Shown here in pieces: positions 17,287 through 25,298 of a stretch of DNA of 61,088 nucleotides. Each line of letters begins with the position of its first letter. Position 1 is the stretch's first letter. The notes under the pieces are model-generated. The model had not been told where the DNA came from and made no database searches. It saw only the letters and a list, made by a program, of their open reading frames with translations. The stretch covers positions 1-61,088 of the forward strand of contig NZ_JTHN01000015.1 in NCBI RefSeq assembly GCF_001399685.1. Direction: 5' to 3'. The position numbers were made by a program, and so were the translations under genes. This stretch comes from Paenibacillus sp. A3. Lineage in GTDB: Bacteria > Bacillota > Bacilli > Paenibacillales > NBRC-103111.

Positions 17287-17399
17287 AAAAAACAATCTTA
17301 TCTTTAGCTATAGCCTTAGTATTATTGAGCCTCTGGGCTGTTCCCACAGCACAACAGTCAATTATAAATACTTCCGATCATCATGGAGTAGGCAACTAA
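17283..17399 (+). CDS. pre-pro-peptide pheromone candidate (Phr/AimP-like)
   Basis: 38 codons. The ATG overlaps the stop of the TPR receptor gene (ATGA), so translation is probably coupled. The product has a Lys-Lys n-region, a hydrophobic core (ILSLAIALVLLSLWAV), a cleavage-like PTA site and a short polar C-terminus ending SDHHGVGN. Export followed by proteolysis would release a C-terminal oligopeptide of five to eight residues, re-imported by the oligopeptide permease to bind the TPR receptor. The layout is characteristic of RRNPP systems; the mature peptide and its target are inferred. Confidence 0.7.
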   Translation: MKKTILSLAIALVLLSLWAVPTAQQSIINTSDHHGVGN

Positions 17400-17538
17400 A
17401 GTTTGAAGCATGGGCTAGGAAGAAATTCAGAATCGATTTTAAACTCAACATTCAAATGAATCAAACACAAGCATTAAACAAAGGATTTGCTAAGCAATAA
17501 ATTGGAGAAAATCCCTTTAATCTCTTTTCGTAAAAATA

Positions 17539-17571
17539 GGCCAACCAGAAACCCCTGGCTGGCCCATTTTT
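17539..17571. terminator. bidirectional terminator
   Basis: Ten-pair stem GGCCAACCAG/CTGGCTGGCC (one mismatch), T residues on the plus side and A residues (T on the minus strand) on the other. It serves the peptide operon from the left and the leftward neuC unit from the right. Confidence 0.75.
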
Positions 17572-17587
17572 ATCTCCTCTTAATCCC

Positions 17588-18730
17588 CTAATTCAACTTA
17601 TTCCAAACGCCGGGTAGCGTATGAAGACGCGCGAGCTGCTCGGCCAATTCCTTCTCCGGCTGAGCCGTAAGGTCGTACGGGTTGCGGAGCCCCGGCAGGC
17701 GTCCCCGGCTTAATTGCGTGGCGATGGTTTGTTCAATCCGGGCGGCGTCGAAAGGGACGGATACGACGTTATCTGCCGCTTCCCGTCCGTGCTGGCGGTT
17801 GCCGATGTTGATGGCCGGGAGGCCAAAGAAGGGCGCTTCGATAATCGCGCTGCTGCTGTTGCCGATCATCAGGTCGACGTATCCCAGCAGAAATAAAAAC
17901 TGATCGTCCGGAATCGATGGGAAGTAGCGGATGTGGGGATGCTCCCCGGCAAAAGCCAGCAGCTTCTCGCGAAACAAGTCGCCGCCCGAGTCGCTGTTCG
18001 GGCCAATCACATAGATCGCATGGCCGGCATGGGGGCTAAGTCCCTTCAATACAGTGGAAATTTGCTCTTCGTAGGAAAGCTGCTCCTTGGAGTCCGGATG
18101 GATACACAGCAGCAGCTTGCGCGACGGCGAGCTCAGCCCGTAGGCTTCGGTCCAGAGGCGCGCCGTCGCTTCATTTAATTGCTTGACCTGTTCGATTTGC
18201 CGTTTGCGCATCGAGCCGATCGGGATAATGCGCCAGTCCGCTTCCCCCATTTGAAGCAAAAAACGCTTGGCTTGAAGAGAAGCGACGAAGTGAAGGTGCG
18301 CCAGCTTACTGATGGCATGCCGCACCGCATCGTCTGCGGACCCGCTCTGTTCTCCGCCGTGCAGATGGACGATGCCGATATTTTGATAATGGGCGGCAAT
18401 CGCGGCAGCCAGCATTTCGCCTCGGTCACCGAGCAGCAGCACGGCATCGGGCTTGCTTCGCTGTAGAATGTCGGAGAAGTGAAGCAAGCCGAGCCCCAGC
18501 GATTTGCTCATCGCTTCGCGCGAATCGCCCTTCATCAGAATGGACGGCGCAGCAATCACGGGGAAGGCGTCCTTATGAATTTCCGTGATCGTCTCCCCGT
18601 ATTCGGAATGCAGGTGCATCCCCGTCACGATCAGCTCCAATTGAAATCTCGGATCGCTTCGGAGCTCCAGCAGCGCAGGGCGAATGATTCCGTAATCGGC
18701 GCGGGTTCCGGTCACATAAACGGTATGCAA
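17588..18730 (-). CDS. neuC: UDP-GlcNAc 2-epimerase, hydrolysing (NeuC/LegG-like)
   Basis: 380 residues, GT-B fold. NeuC-type enzymes hydrolyse UDP-GlcNAc (or the diacetamido form, LegG) to UDP and a free ManNAc-type sugar, the precursor for nonulosonic acid synthesis. Diagnostic segments: TGTRADYGIIRPAL at residues 7-20, LLLGDRGEMLAAA near 96, HLHGGEQSGSADD near 122 and IGNSSSAIIEAPFFG near 294. It follows a DegT aminotransferase gene with an eight-base gap, so the two are co-transcribed leftward. Next to LegB/PseB-like, NeuB and cytidylyltransferase genes, this suggests legionaminic-type rather than plain sialic acid, but the substrate is not certain. Confidence 0.85.
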   Translation of the reverse strand: MHTVYVTGTRADYGIIRPALLELRSDPRFQLELIVTGMHLHSEYGETITEIHKDAFPVIAAPSILMKGDSREAMSKSLGLGLLHFSDILQRSKPDAVLLLGDRGEMLAAAIAAHYQNIGIVHLHGGEQSGSADDAVRHAISKLAHLHFVASLQAKRFLLQMGEADWRIIPIGSMRKRQIEQVKQLNEATARLWTEAYGLSSPSRKLLLCIHPDSKEQLSYEEQISTVLKGLSPHAGHAIYVIGPNSDSGGDLFREKLLAFAGEHPHIRYFPSIPDDQFLFLLGYVDLMIGNSSSAIIEAPFFGLPAINIGNRQHGREAADNVVSVPFDAARIEQTIATQLSRGRLPGLRNPYDLTAQPEKELAEQLARLHTLPGVWNKLN

Positions 18731-18738
18731 GCTCCCAC

Positions 18739-19851
18739 CTATCCTTTCTGCAGTGCCATGGCGAGCTGGCCGATCACGTATCGTTGTTCTTCCTCTGTCA
18801 ACCGCGTATGGAACGGAATGGCGATCGTACGCTTAGCCATCCGTTCCGTCACGGGAAACGCGCCGGCTTCGAAGAGGAATTGCTTCCGATAGCACGGCTG
18901 CAAATGAATGGCCGGAAAGTAAGGCTTCGACTGGATGCCCTTGTCATGCAGGAAGCGGATGACCCCGGCCTGATCGGCGCCTTCCGGCAAAATGACGACA
19001 AAGACGAACCAACTGATTTTACATTCCTCAAGAACCTGGGGAAGGGTCACGGGAACCTGGTATTCCCGAAGCAGCTCTTTGTACCGCTCCGCCTTTTCCT
19101 GCCTCTTGCGCAATAGCCCGGACAGCCGCTCCATTTGGGCGACGCCAACGGCAGCTTGAAGATCGGACATCCGGTAATTGTAGCCGACCTGCGTATGCTC
19201 CAGCCAGCCGTCCTCCGGCGCCCTGCCCTGGTTGCGCAGGCTGTAGGCGGAGCTTGCGATATCCTCCCGCTGCGTGACCAGAATCCCTCCTTCGCCGGTC
19301 GTCACCTGCTTGTTGGCATAGAAGGCGAACACCCCCGCATCCCCGAACGTTCCGGCCTTTTTGCCTTTCCATTCGGCCCCCAAAGCTTCACAGGCATCTT
19401 CGATCACATGCAGGTTATGCTTTTGGGCAATTCGCATCAGTTCGTCCATATGACAGGTTTGGCCGAAGACGTGAACGGCTAAAATCGCCTTCGTGCGGGG
19501 GGTAATGGCGCTTTCGACTTGTTTTGTATCCATATTTAACGTGCGCGGGTCGATATCGACGAAGATGGGGACGGCCCCTTCGAACAACAAACAGTTGGAA
19601 GAAGCGATGAAGCTGTAAGGCGTCGTTATGACTTCATCGCCGGATTTCAGACCGAGCGCTTTCACCGCCACGTGCAAAGCGCTTGTTCCGCTGTTCATCG
19701 CGACGGCGTGCGGGATCTGCAATTGCTGCCGGAAGGCATCCTCAAATCTAGCAAGCTTTTCTCCGAAACTAAGCTGGCCCGAGTCTAGCACTTCGAGAAC
19801 ATATTGTTTTTCCAGATCGGTCAGATCCGGGCGGGCTAACGGCACAAACAT
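18739..19851 (-). CDS. DegT/DnrJ/EryC1 aminotransferase (LegC-like)
   Basis: 370 residues. PLP-dependent sugar aminotransferase with the aldimine Lys in FYANKQVTTGEGG near residue 183 and the phosphate-site segment MNSGTSALHVAVKALGL. The VHVFGQTCHMDEL and VIEDACEALGAEWKG segments are standard. In a nonulosonate locus, the expected job is amination of a UDP-4-keto-6-deoxy-GlcNAc made by the dehydratase encoded divergently at 20.0 kb; NeuC downstream would then release the 2-epimerised sugar. It begins the two-gene leftward unit. A sporulation-type promoter candidate lies upstream. Confidence 0.82.
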   Translation of the reverse strand: MFVPLARPDLTDLEKQYVLEVLDSGQLSFGEKLARFEDAFRQQLQIPHAVAMNSGTSALHVAVKALGLKSGDEVITTPYSFIASSNCLLFEGAVPIFVDIDPRTLNMDTKQVESAITPRTKAILAVHVFGQTCHMDELMRIAQKHNLHVIEDACEALGAEWKGKKAGTFGDAGVFAFYANKQVTTGEGGILVTQREDIASSAYSLRNQGRAPEDGWLEHTQVGYNYRMSDLQAAVGVAQMERLSGLLRKRQEKAERYKELLREYQVPVTLPQVLEECKISWFVFVVILPEGADQAGVIRFLHDKGIQSKPYFPAIHLQPCYRKQFLFEAGAFPVTERMAKRTIAIPFHTRLTEEEQRYVIGQLAMALQKG

Positions 19852-19888
19852 AGTCGTTTCAATCCTTCCTAGTTGGCATTGATATGTT

Positions 19889-19917
19889 AGTGTATGTCAA
19901 TCTATCAAAAAAGTTAT
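19889..19917 (-). promoter_or_regulatory. candidate sigma-E-type promoter
   Basis: On the minus strand CATACACT (19896-19889) matches the -10 of mother-cell sigma-E promoters, with an ATA (19917-19915) about 18 bases upstream. It would drive the DegT-neuC unit during sporulation. The -35 match is weak. Confidence 0.35.
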
Positions 19918-20019
19918 CGAAAAATGCACATTTTTACCAAGTTTTCAAAGGTTCAACCGTTGTCCATGACCCTCTGGTTGTCCGGAACATATGAATGTTT
20001 GTAGAAAGGTGGAGAGTCA

Positions 20020-21072
20020 ATGATAGCTACTAATGAGATGCTCTACTCTTTTTTTTCCAACCAATCGATATTGGTAACCGGCGGTACGGGCTCCATCGGT
20101 CGGGGGATTGTCGAAGCGCTTCTATCCTATCGGCCAAAGCGGATTGTCGTGTTCAGCAAAGACGACAGCAAGCAATATATGATGAAGCTCAGCTATGAAA
20201 ATGATCCTATTGTTTCGTTTTGCTTGGGTGATATCCGGGACTACGAGAGTGTCGAGAACGCGACCGTGGGCATGGATATGGTGTTTCACACCGCGGCGTT
20301 AAAACAAGTTTCCGTATGCGAAAACTTTCCATATGAGACGGTAAAGACCAACATTATAGGAAGCGAAAATGTTATCCGCGCCGCCATCCGCAACGGAGTG
20401 AAGAAGGTAGTCAATATCAGCACGGATAAGGTGGTGAATACGTACAACGCGCTTGGAGCTTCGAAGCTTATCGCCGAGAAGCTGTTCGCCAGCGCCAACG
20501 CCCATTCTGCAAACCTGCAGACCCGGCTATGCACCATCCGGTTCGGCAATGTGATTGGAAGCCGGGGCTCGGTTCTGCCCATTTTTCTCGATCAGGTGAG
20601 CCAGGGGAAGCCGATCACGGTAACCAACCGCAAGATGACGCGTTTTTTCATCACCATTCCCGAAGCGGTGGACCGTATGATGAAGGCGGCTTACTACTGC
20701 CAAGGAGGAGAAACGTTCGTTCTGAAAATGCAGTCGTTCCGAATCGGCGAATTGGCGGATGCCGTCTGTGATTATTTCGGCGAGTCGGGCGTCAGACCGC
20801 GGATTCAGACGATCGGATTGCGGCCCGGCGAAAAATTCCACGAAGAGCTTATTTTTGACTGCGAACGCGAGCGGGTTCTTGAGGACGACGAATTGTATGC
20901 CGTCTTGCCGACGGAAGCCGATGCAACCGGGACGTATCTGCATTTCAATCCGGCGTTGATCCATACCTACCGCTCGAATCAAGGCGCTCACATTACGAAA
21001 GACGAGTTAAAAAGCATTGTCGCTCAAGAGCATCAAAAATATCGGGTTCGTCGTGGCGGTGGATCGGAATGA
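20020..21072 (+). CDS. UDP-sugar 4,6-dehydratase (PseB/LegB/CapD type SDR)
   Basis: 350 residues, start after AGAAAGGTGGAGA. Extended SDR with the Rossmann motif VTGGTGSIGRG at residues 19-29 and the family segments DIRDYESV, HTAALKQVSVCE, NISTDKVVNTYNALGASK, RFGNVIGSRGSV and LRPGEKFHEEL. These are hallmarks of polysaccharide-biosynthesis dehydratases acting on UDP-GlcNAc. The product, a UDP-4-keto-6-deoxy-hexosamine, feeds an aminotransferase. The usual NPTN after STDK is replaced by NTYN, which is unusual. First gene of a tightly packed rightward operon; its stop overlaps the next start by four bases. Whether it inverts C5 (PseB) or not (LegB) is not decidable here. Confidence 0.82.
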   Translation: MIATNEMLYSFFSNQSILVTGGTGSIGRGIVEALLSYRPKRIVVFSKDDSKQYMMKLSYENDPIVSFCLGDIRDYESVENATVGMDMVFHTAALKQVSVCENFPYETVKTNIIGSENVIRAAIRNGVKKVVNISTDKVVNTYNALGASKLIAEKLFASANAHSANLQTRLCTIRFGNVIGSRGSVLPIFLDQVSQGKPITVTNRKMTRFFITIPEAVDRMMKAAYYCQGGETFVLKMQSFRIGELADAVCDYFGESGVRPRIQTIGLRPGEKFHEELIFDCERERVLEDDELYAVLPTEADATGTYLHFNPALIHTYRSNQGAHITKDELKSIVAQEHQKYRVRRGGGSE

Positions 21073-22385
21073 AGGCCGAACGTTTTCGGAGATCGGCAGA
21101 TCTGGCCAAGAAAGCTGCCCGCCTCATTCCGGCAGGATGCCACACGTACAGCAAAGGAGCGGATCAGTTTCCGCAGCTCGCTCCCGGCTTTATTCAATCC
21201 GGCAGCGGCGCTTGGGTGACGGACGTCGATCATAACACGTTTCTGGATTGGGGCATGGGTTTGCGTTCCGTTTCGCTGGGCTATGATTATCCCCGCGTGA
21301 CCCGGAAGGTGATGGAGCATGTGCGTCGCGGCAGCAATTTCACCAGACCGTCTCCGATCGAGATCGAGGTGGCAGAGCTGTTGACGGATATGATTCCGTC
21401 TGCGGATATGGTGAAGTTCGCCAAGAACGGCTCGGACGTGACGACGGCGGCGATCCGGCTCAGCCGGGCCTACACCGGACGCAAGCGGGTCGCTTATTGC
21501 AAGGAGCACCCCTTCTTCAGCTTTGACGATTGGTTTATCGGTACGACCCCATGCGATAACGGCATCCCGGATCAACTGTCGGAGCTGTCGGTTCCTTTTC
21601 ACTACAACGATATTGCAAGCCTGGAACGTATTTTCGAGCAGTACCCTGACGATATCGCGGCCGTGATTATGGAGCCGGTGACCGGCGAGCGTCCCGCCGC
21701 CGACTTTTTGCAGCGGGTTCGTCAGCTTACGCAAAAGCACGGTGCGGTGCTTGTCTTTGACGAAATGATCACGGGCTTCCGGTTCGGACTGCCCGGGGCG
21801 CAAACGGCGTTCGGCGTCGAACCGGACCTGTCGACGTTCGGCAAAGCGATCGGCAACGGATTTTCCTGCGCGGTGCTGGCCGGGAAGCGGGAAATCATGG
21901 AACTGGGCGGACTCGATCATCCGTACGTCCGTACTTTCCTGATATCGGCGACCAACGCGGCGGAGACGCATGCCCTCGCTGCCGTCCAAGAAACGGTGCT
22001 GGAGTTCCGGGAGAAAGACGTCATCGACCATATCGAGCGTACCGGGAAGGAGCTGATGGCCGGTTGGCGGCAAGTGACAGCCATTCACGGGCTTGAGCGT
22101 TACTTGCAAATCGGGGGCTATCCCAACAGTCCGGTCATTATCTGCAAGGATGAGCAGGAGAATTCGTCCTTCGCTTTCCGCACCATTTTTCTTCAGGAAA
22201 TGATTCGGGAGGGCGTGCTTATACCTTATGTCTCGATCAGCTACTCGCATGGCGGAAGCGAAGTGGCGAAGACCCTCGAAGCGTTGGATCAAACCTGCAA
22301 GGCATACAAGAAGGCGCTGGAGCAAGGGGCGCAATCCGTATTGGTCGGCCCGGCGGTGAAACCGGTCTTTCGTAAATTTAATTAA
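21069..22385 (+). CDS. class III (GSA-aminotransferase-like) sugar aminotransferase
   Basis: 438 residues, overlapping the dehydratase gene by four bases. Class III PLP enzyme: IPAGCHTYSKGADQFP, FAKNGSDVTTAAIRLSRAYT, VLVFDEMITGFRFG and the PLP Lys in TFGKAIGNGF near residue 260. The best-known relative is glutamate-1-semialdehyde 2,1-aminomutase (HemL), but the operon context points to amination of a sugar or keto-acid in surface-glycan synthesis. Similar genes accompany cytidylyltransferase and NeuB-like genes in LPS and flagellar-glycan loci. The exact step is unknown. Confidence 0.78.
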   Translation: MKAERFRRSADLAKKAARLIPAGCHTYSKGADQFPQLAPGFIQSGSGAWVTDVDHNTFLDWGMGLRSVSLGYDYPRVTRKVMEHVRRGSNFTRPSPIEIEVAELLTDMIPSADMVKFAKNGSDVTTAAIRLSRAYTGRKRVAYCKEHPFFSFDDWFIGTTPCDNGIPDQLSELSVPFHYNDIASLERIFEQYPDDIAAVIMEPVTGERPAADFLQRVRQLTQKHGAVLVFDEMITGFRFGLPGAQTAFGVEPDLSTFGKAIGNGFSCAVLAGKREIMELGGLDHPYVRTFLISATNAAETHALAAVQETVLEFREKDVIDHIERTGKELMAGWRQVTAIHGLERYLQIGGYPNSPVIICKDEQENSSFAFRTIFLQEMIREGVLIPYVSISYSHGGSEVAKTLEALDQTCKAYKKALEQGAQSVLVGPAVKPVFRKFN

Positions 22386-22400
22386 AAGGAAGCGATTCGC

Positions 22401-23372
22401 ATGTTCTTAGTTATTGGTCTTGGGTCGATGGGGAAACGAAGAGTGCGGGATTTGCTCGCTCTGTCGGGACAACGTGTCATTGGCTTAGATCCCCGTCCGG
22501 ACAGACGCTCGGAAGCGGAAGCGAAATTCGGCATCGAAACGTTCGACTCGGTCGAACGGGCGCTGCAGCTTGAACCGCGTGCGCTCATCATTTCCACGCC
22601 TCCCGATCAGCACATGCCCTATGCGCATCTGGCTGCGGATTTGGGGCTCCCGTTCTTTACGGAGGCGAGCGTGACGAAGGACGGCATTCCGGAGCTGGTT
22701 TCCAAGCTGCGGGAGAAGCCCGGACTTGTCGCCGCCCCCTCCTGTACGATGCGGTTTCATCCCGCAGTGGCTTTGCTCTCCGAGCTTGTCAACGACAAGG
22801 CGGCAGGCGGAAACTGCTTCTTTATGTACCATTCCGGGCAATACTTGCCCGATTGGCATCCCCACGAAGATTATCGCACGTTCTATGTCTCGCGCAAGGA
22901 GACGGGGGGCTGCCGGGAAATCGTGCCTTTCGAATGGGTCTGGCTCACTTCGCTGTTCGGGCCGGTCCGGGGCGGCTTTTCCCTGAAACGAAAAGTGACC
23001 ACGCTGGAGACCGATATCGACGACGTGTACCAGATGGTCATGGAATTCGCAGACGGCACCTCGGGTCAAGTCACGGTCGATGTCGTGTCGCGCAAAGCGA
23101 CGAGAGCCTTCTCCCTGCTTGGGGAGCAAGGGACGATCCAGTGGAATTTCTTCGATTCGGCGGTAGAGGTATACGACGGGACACGGCGAACGACTAGGCG
23201 GATTCCGGTCCTGAGCGGCAGCAGGCCGTTCCAGTATGAGGATATGTATGTGAATGAAATGAGGGCCTTCCTGGAAGCTATCGCAGGCGGGAAGCCGTTC
23301 CCTCACGATTATGAGCAGGATTTGGCTTTGTTGGAATGGCTCGAGCAATTCGAGCGCGGAAAGTTAAGCTGA
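22401..23372 (+). CDS. Gfo/Idh/MocA family oxidoreductase
   Basis: 323 residues, start after AAAAGGAAG. The N-terminus FLVIGLGSMGKRRVRDLL is the dinucleotide-binding motif; IISTPPDQHMPYAHLAADL and EASVTKDG correspond to the usual STPxxxH and E(K) motifs, although the canonical EKP is EAS here. The C-terminal half gives the sugar-binding beta-sheet domain (HPHEDYRTFY). The family oxidises or reduces sugar hydroxyls or keto groups with NAD(P). In this operon it probably tailors the nonulosonate precursor or the sugar aminated by the GSA-type enzyme. Confidence 0.78.
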   Translation: MFLVIGLGSMGKRRVRDLLALSGQRVIGLDPRPDRRSEAEAKFGIETFDSVERALQLEPRALIISTPPDQHMPYAHLAADLGLPFFTEASVTKDGIPELVSKLREKPGLVAAPSCTMRFHPAVALLSELVNDKAAGGNCFFMYHSGQYLPDWHPHEDYRTFYVSRKETGGCREIVPFEWVWLTSLFGPVRGGFSLKRKVTTLETDIDDVYQMVMEFADGTSGQVTVDVVSRKATRAFSLLGEQGTIQWNFFDSAVEVYDGTRRTTRRIPVLSGSRPFQYEDMYVNEMRAFLEAIAGGKPFPHDYEQDLALLEWLEQFERGKLS

Positions 23373-23385
23373 AGGCGGTGGAACC

Positions 23386-24198
23386 ATGAAAATCGGCATG
23401 CTGATCACGGCCCGAAATAAATCGACGCGGCTTCCGCTTAAGCTTTTGTACGAAATCGGGGGCAAACGGGTGATCGATCGGGTGATCGAAAGGTGCAAGG
23501 CCGTTTCGTTCGTCGATCAGGTCATCCTGTGCACCTCCCCGCATCCGCAGGACGCGCTTCTTGCGGAGACGGCTTTCAAGCATGGCATTTATTACTTTAC
23601 GGGCGATCCGGAGGACGTGCTGCGGCGGCTGTACGATGCGGCGACTTTTTTTAGTCTGGATTATGTGCTGTCCATTACGGCGGACGATCCGTTCTTCTCG
23701 GTCGAATACGCCAACCGGCTTGCGAATCAGGCTAGGCTGACGACCCCGGACTATATGGCGGTCGAAGGGCTCCCGATCGGCGCAGGCTTATACGGGATTC
23801 GTTATGAGGCGCTGAAGACGGTGATCGAATTCAAGCATCGCACCGACACCGAGATATGGGGCTATTGGTTGAACCGCCCGGACCTGTTTGACGTTCACTT
23901 GTTTCAAGCGGAGGCGGGGGAAGCCCGGGACATCCGGCTTACTTTGGATACGGCGGACGATCTCGCTTTTTTACGTTCCTTGGCGGACCATTTGTGCCCG
24001 CAGGCAGGGATGAGCTACCGATCGCTGCTGGCTGCGGCCGACCGGATGCCTGCGGAGCTGTTCGTCAACCGTCATGTGCAGCAGCTGAAGCCGCCCGATG
24101 CGGTCATTGAGGATATCAACGAGCGTTATGCGAAGAATAGGGAACTGTTCGCCGCGATCAAGGAAGGCAATTATCTCAAACAACGGAGGAATCGCTGA
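23386..24198 (+). CDS. spsF: cytidylyltransferase (SpsF/NeuA-like)
   Basis: 270 residues, start after GAAGGCGGTGG. The N-terminal LITARNKSTRLPLKLLYEIG is the nucleotide-binding loop of CMP-nonulosonate synthetases (normal form ARxxSxRLPxK); ITADDPFFSVE is the metal-binding acidic motif. These enzymes couple CTP and a nonulosonic acid to CMP-sugar, the transferase donor. It resembles the shorter SpsF class of Bacillus spore polysaccharide loci more than NeuA. The stop overlaps the start of the NeuB-like gene by one base. It is the only activating enzyme seen for the two NeuB-family synthases in the locus. Confidence 0.8.
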   Translation: MKIGMLITARNKSTRLPLKLLYEIGGKRVIDRVIERCKAVSFVDQVILCTSPHPQDALLAETAFKHGIYYFTGDPEDVLRRLYDAATFFSLDYVLSITADDPFFSVEYANRLANQARLTTPDYMAVEGLPIGAGLYGIRYEALKTVIEFKHRTDTEIWGYWLNRPDLFDVHLFQAEAGEARDIRLTLDTADDLAFLRSLADHLCPQAGMSYRSLLAAADRMPAELFVNRHVQQLKPPDAVIEDINERYAKNRELFAAIKEGNYLKQRRNR

Positions 24199-25247
24199 TG
24201 GCGCGATTAATTGACCTATTGGAGCAATTGCGGAATGGGACGAAGACATCGATGTATTGGATTGCGGAGCCCGCCTACGTTCACCAAGGGGAATACGATT
24301 ACTTGCTGCGTTTGATTGATGCGCTGGCAGACAAGGGAGCGGACGCGGTCAAGTTCCATATTATGCTGAACCCGGACGAATACATGGTTCCGGAGCATCC
24401 GCTGTATAAGGAATTACAGAAGTGGCTGTTCACCCGCGAACAATGGCGGGAGCTGTTTGCGCGCTGCCGCAAGCATGGCATGGAAATCGTCGGGCTGGCC
24501 GACGAACTGCCTTCGCTGGAATTTCTCATCGAAGAAAATGCAGAGGCTATCGCCATCCATGCGACCAGCATCAACGACACGTATATGCTCAAGGGGCTTG
24601 CGCAAGCGCGGCAGCCGCTTTTCGTCGGGATCGGCGGGATCTCTTTTCCGGAGATCGAGTACATGCTGAAACTGCTCGGCGACAAGCGGAATCTCATGAT
24701 GATGTACGGCATCCAGGAATATCCGACGCCCCTGGAGCACGTGCATTTGCAGAAGCTGCCTTTATATGAAGCGAAGTTTCAATGCCCGGTCGGCTATGCG
24801 GACCATACGGCTAGCCGGGAAGAGCTCGGCCGTTATCTGGCCTTCGCGACGGCTTACGGTCTCGGCGCGCGCTTGTTCGAGCAGCATGTGACGCTCGACC
24901 TGTCCGTCAAGCGGGAGGATGACGAGGCGGCCCTGGAGCCGGACGCATTTGCCGAGCTGCGAGGGCAGTTGGAGCTCGTCTCGCGCATGACCGGCTCTGC
25001 GGTTATGAATATCGGCACGGAGGAGCGGGCGTATTTCTCCGCCGTACGCAAGTGCCTCGTTGCAGGCCAGGATCTTCCGCAAGGAACCCTCCTCACGGAG
25101 CAGCATGTCAAATACAAGCGGACGCAAACGCAGGGCGATATGGATCAAAGAGATATTGTTCACTTGCTGGGCAAGACGCTGCAGCAGCCGGTCCGTAAAG
25201 GAGACGCATTCTGTTGGCGTCATCTTGGCGAGAACGGTCGGCCGTGA
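24198..25247 (+). CDS. divergent NeuB-family synthase with SAF domain
   Basis: 349 residues. TIM-barrel NeuB fold followed by a SAF (antifreeze-like) domain from about 285 (LVAGQDLPQGTLLTEQHVKYKR). Recognisable family segments include GADAVKFH, GYADHTASREELG and ARLFEQHVTLD. Compared with canonical NeuB at 28.9 kb several motifs differ: AEPAYVHQGEY replaces AEIAANHNGD, KFH replaces KFQ, and IGGIS replaces STGMG. NeuB enzymes condense phosphoenolpyruvate with ManNAc-type sugars. The changes suggest a different sugar acceptor or reduced activity. Translationally coupled to the cytidylyltransferase gene. Confidence 0.75.
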   Translation: MARLIDLLEQLRNGTKTSMYWIAEPAYVHQGEYDYLLRLIDALADKGADAVKFHIMLNPDEYMVPEHPLYKELQKWLFTREQWRELFARCRKHGMEIVGLADELPSLEFLIEENAEAIAIHATSINDTYMLKGLAQARQPLFVGIGGISFPEIEYMLKLLGDKRNLMMMYGIQEYPTPLEHVHLQKLPLYEAKFQCPVGYADHTASREELGRYLAFATAYGLGARLFEQHVTLDLSVKREDDEAALEPDAFAELRGQLELVSRMTGSAVMNIGTEERAYFSAVRKCLVAGQDLPQGTLLTEQHVKYKRTQTQGDMDQRDIVHLLGKTLQQPVRKGDAFCWRHLGENGRP

Positions 25248-25298
25248 TGCGGATGTCCGCATGACGGACGGCCCAACATCGTCGCAGGAGGGAAAAGC

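Noticed and set aside
21033-22334. 433-codon open frame on the minus strand
   Set aside because: Antisense shadow of the class III aminotransferase; no family features.
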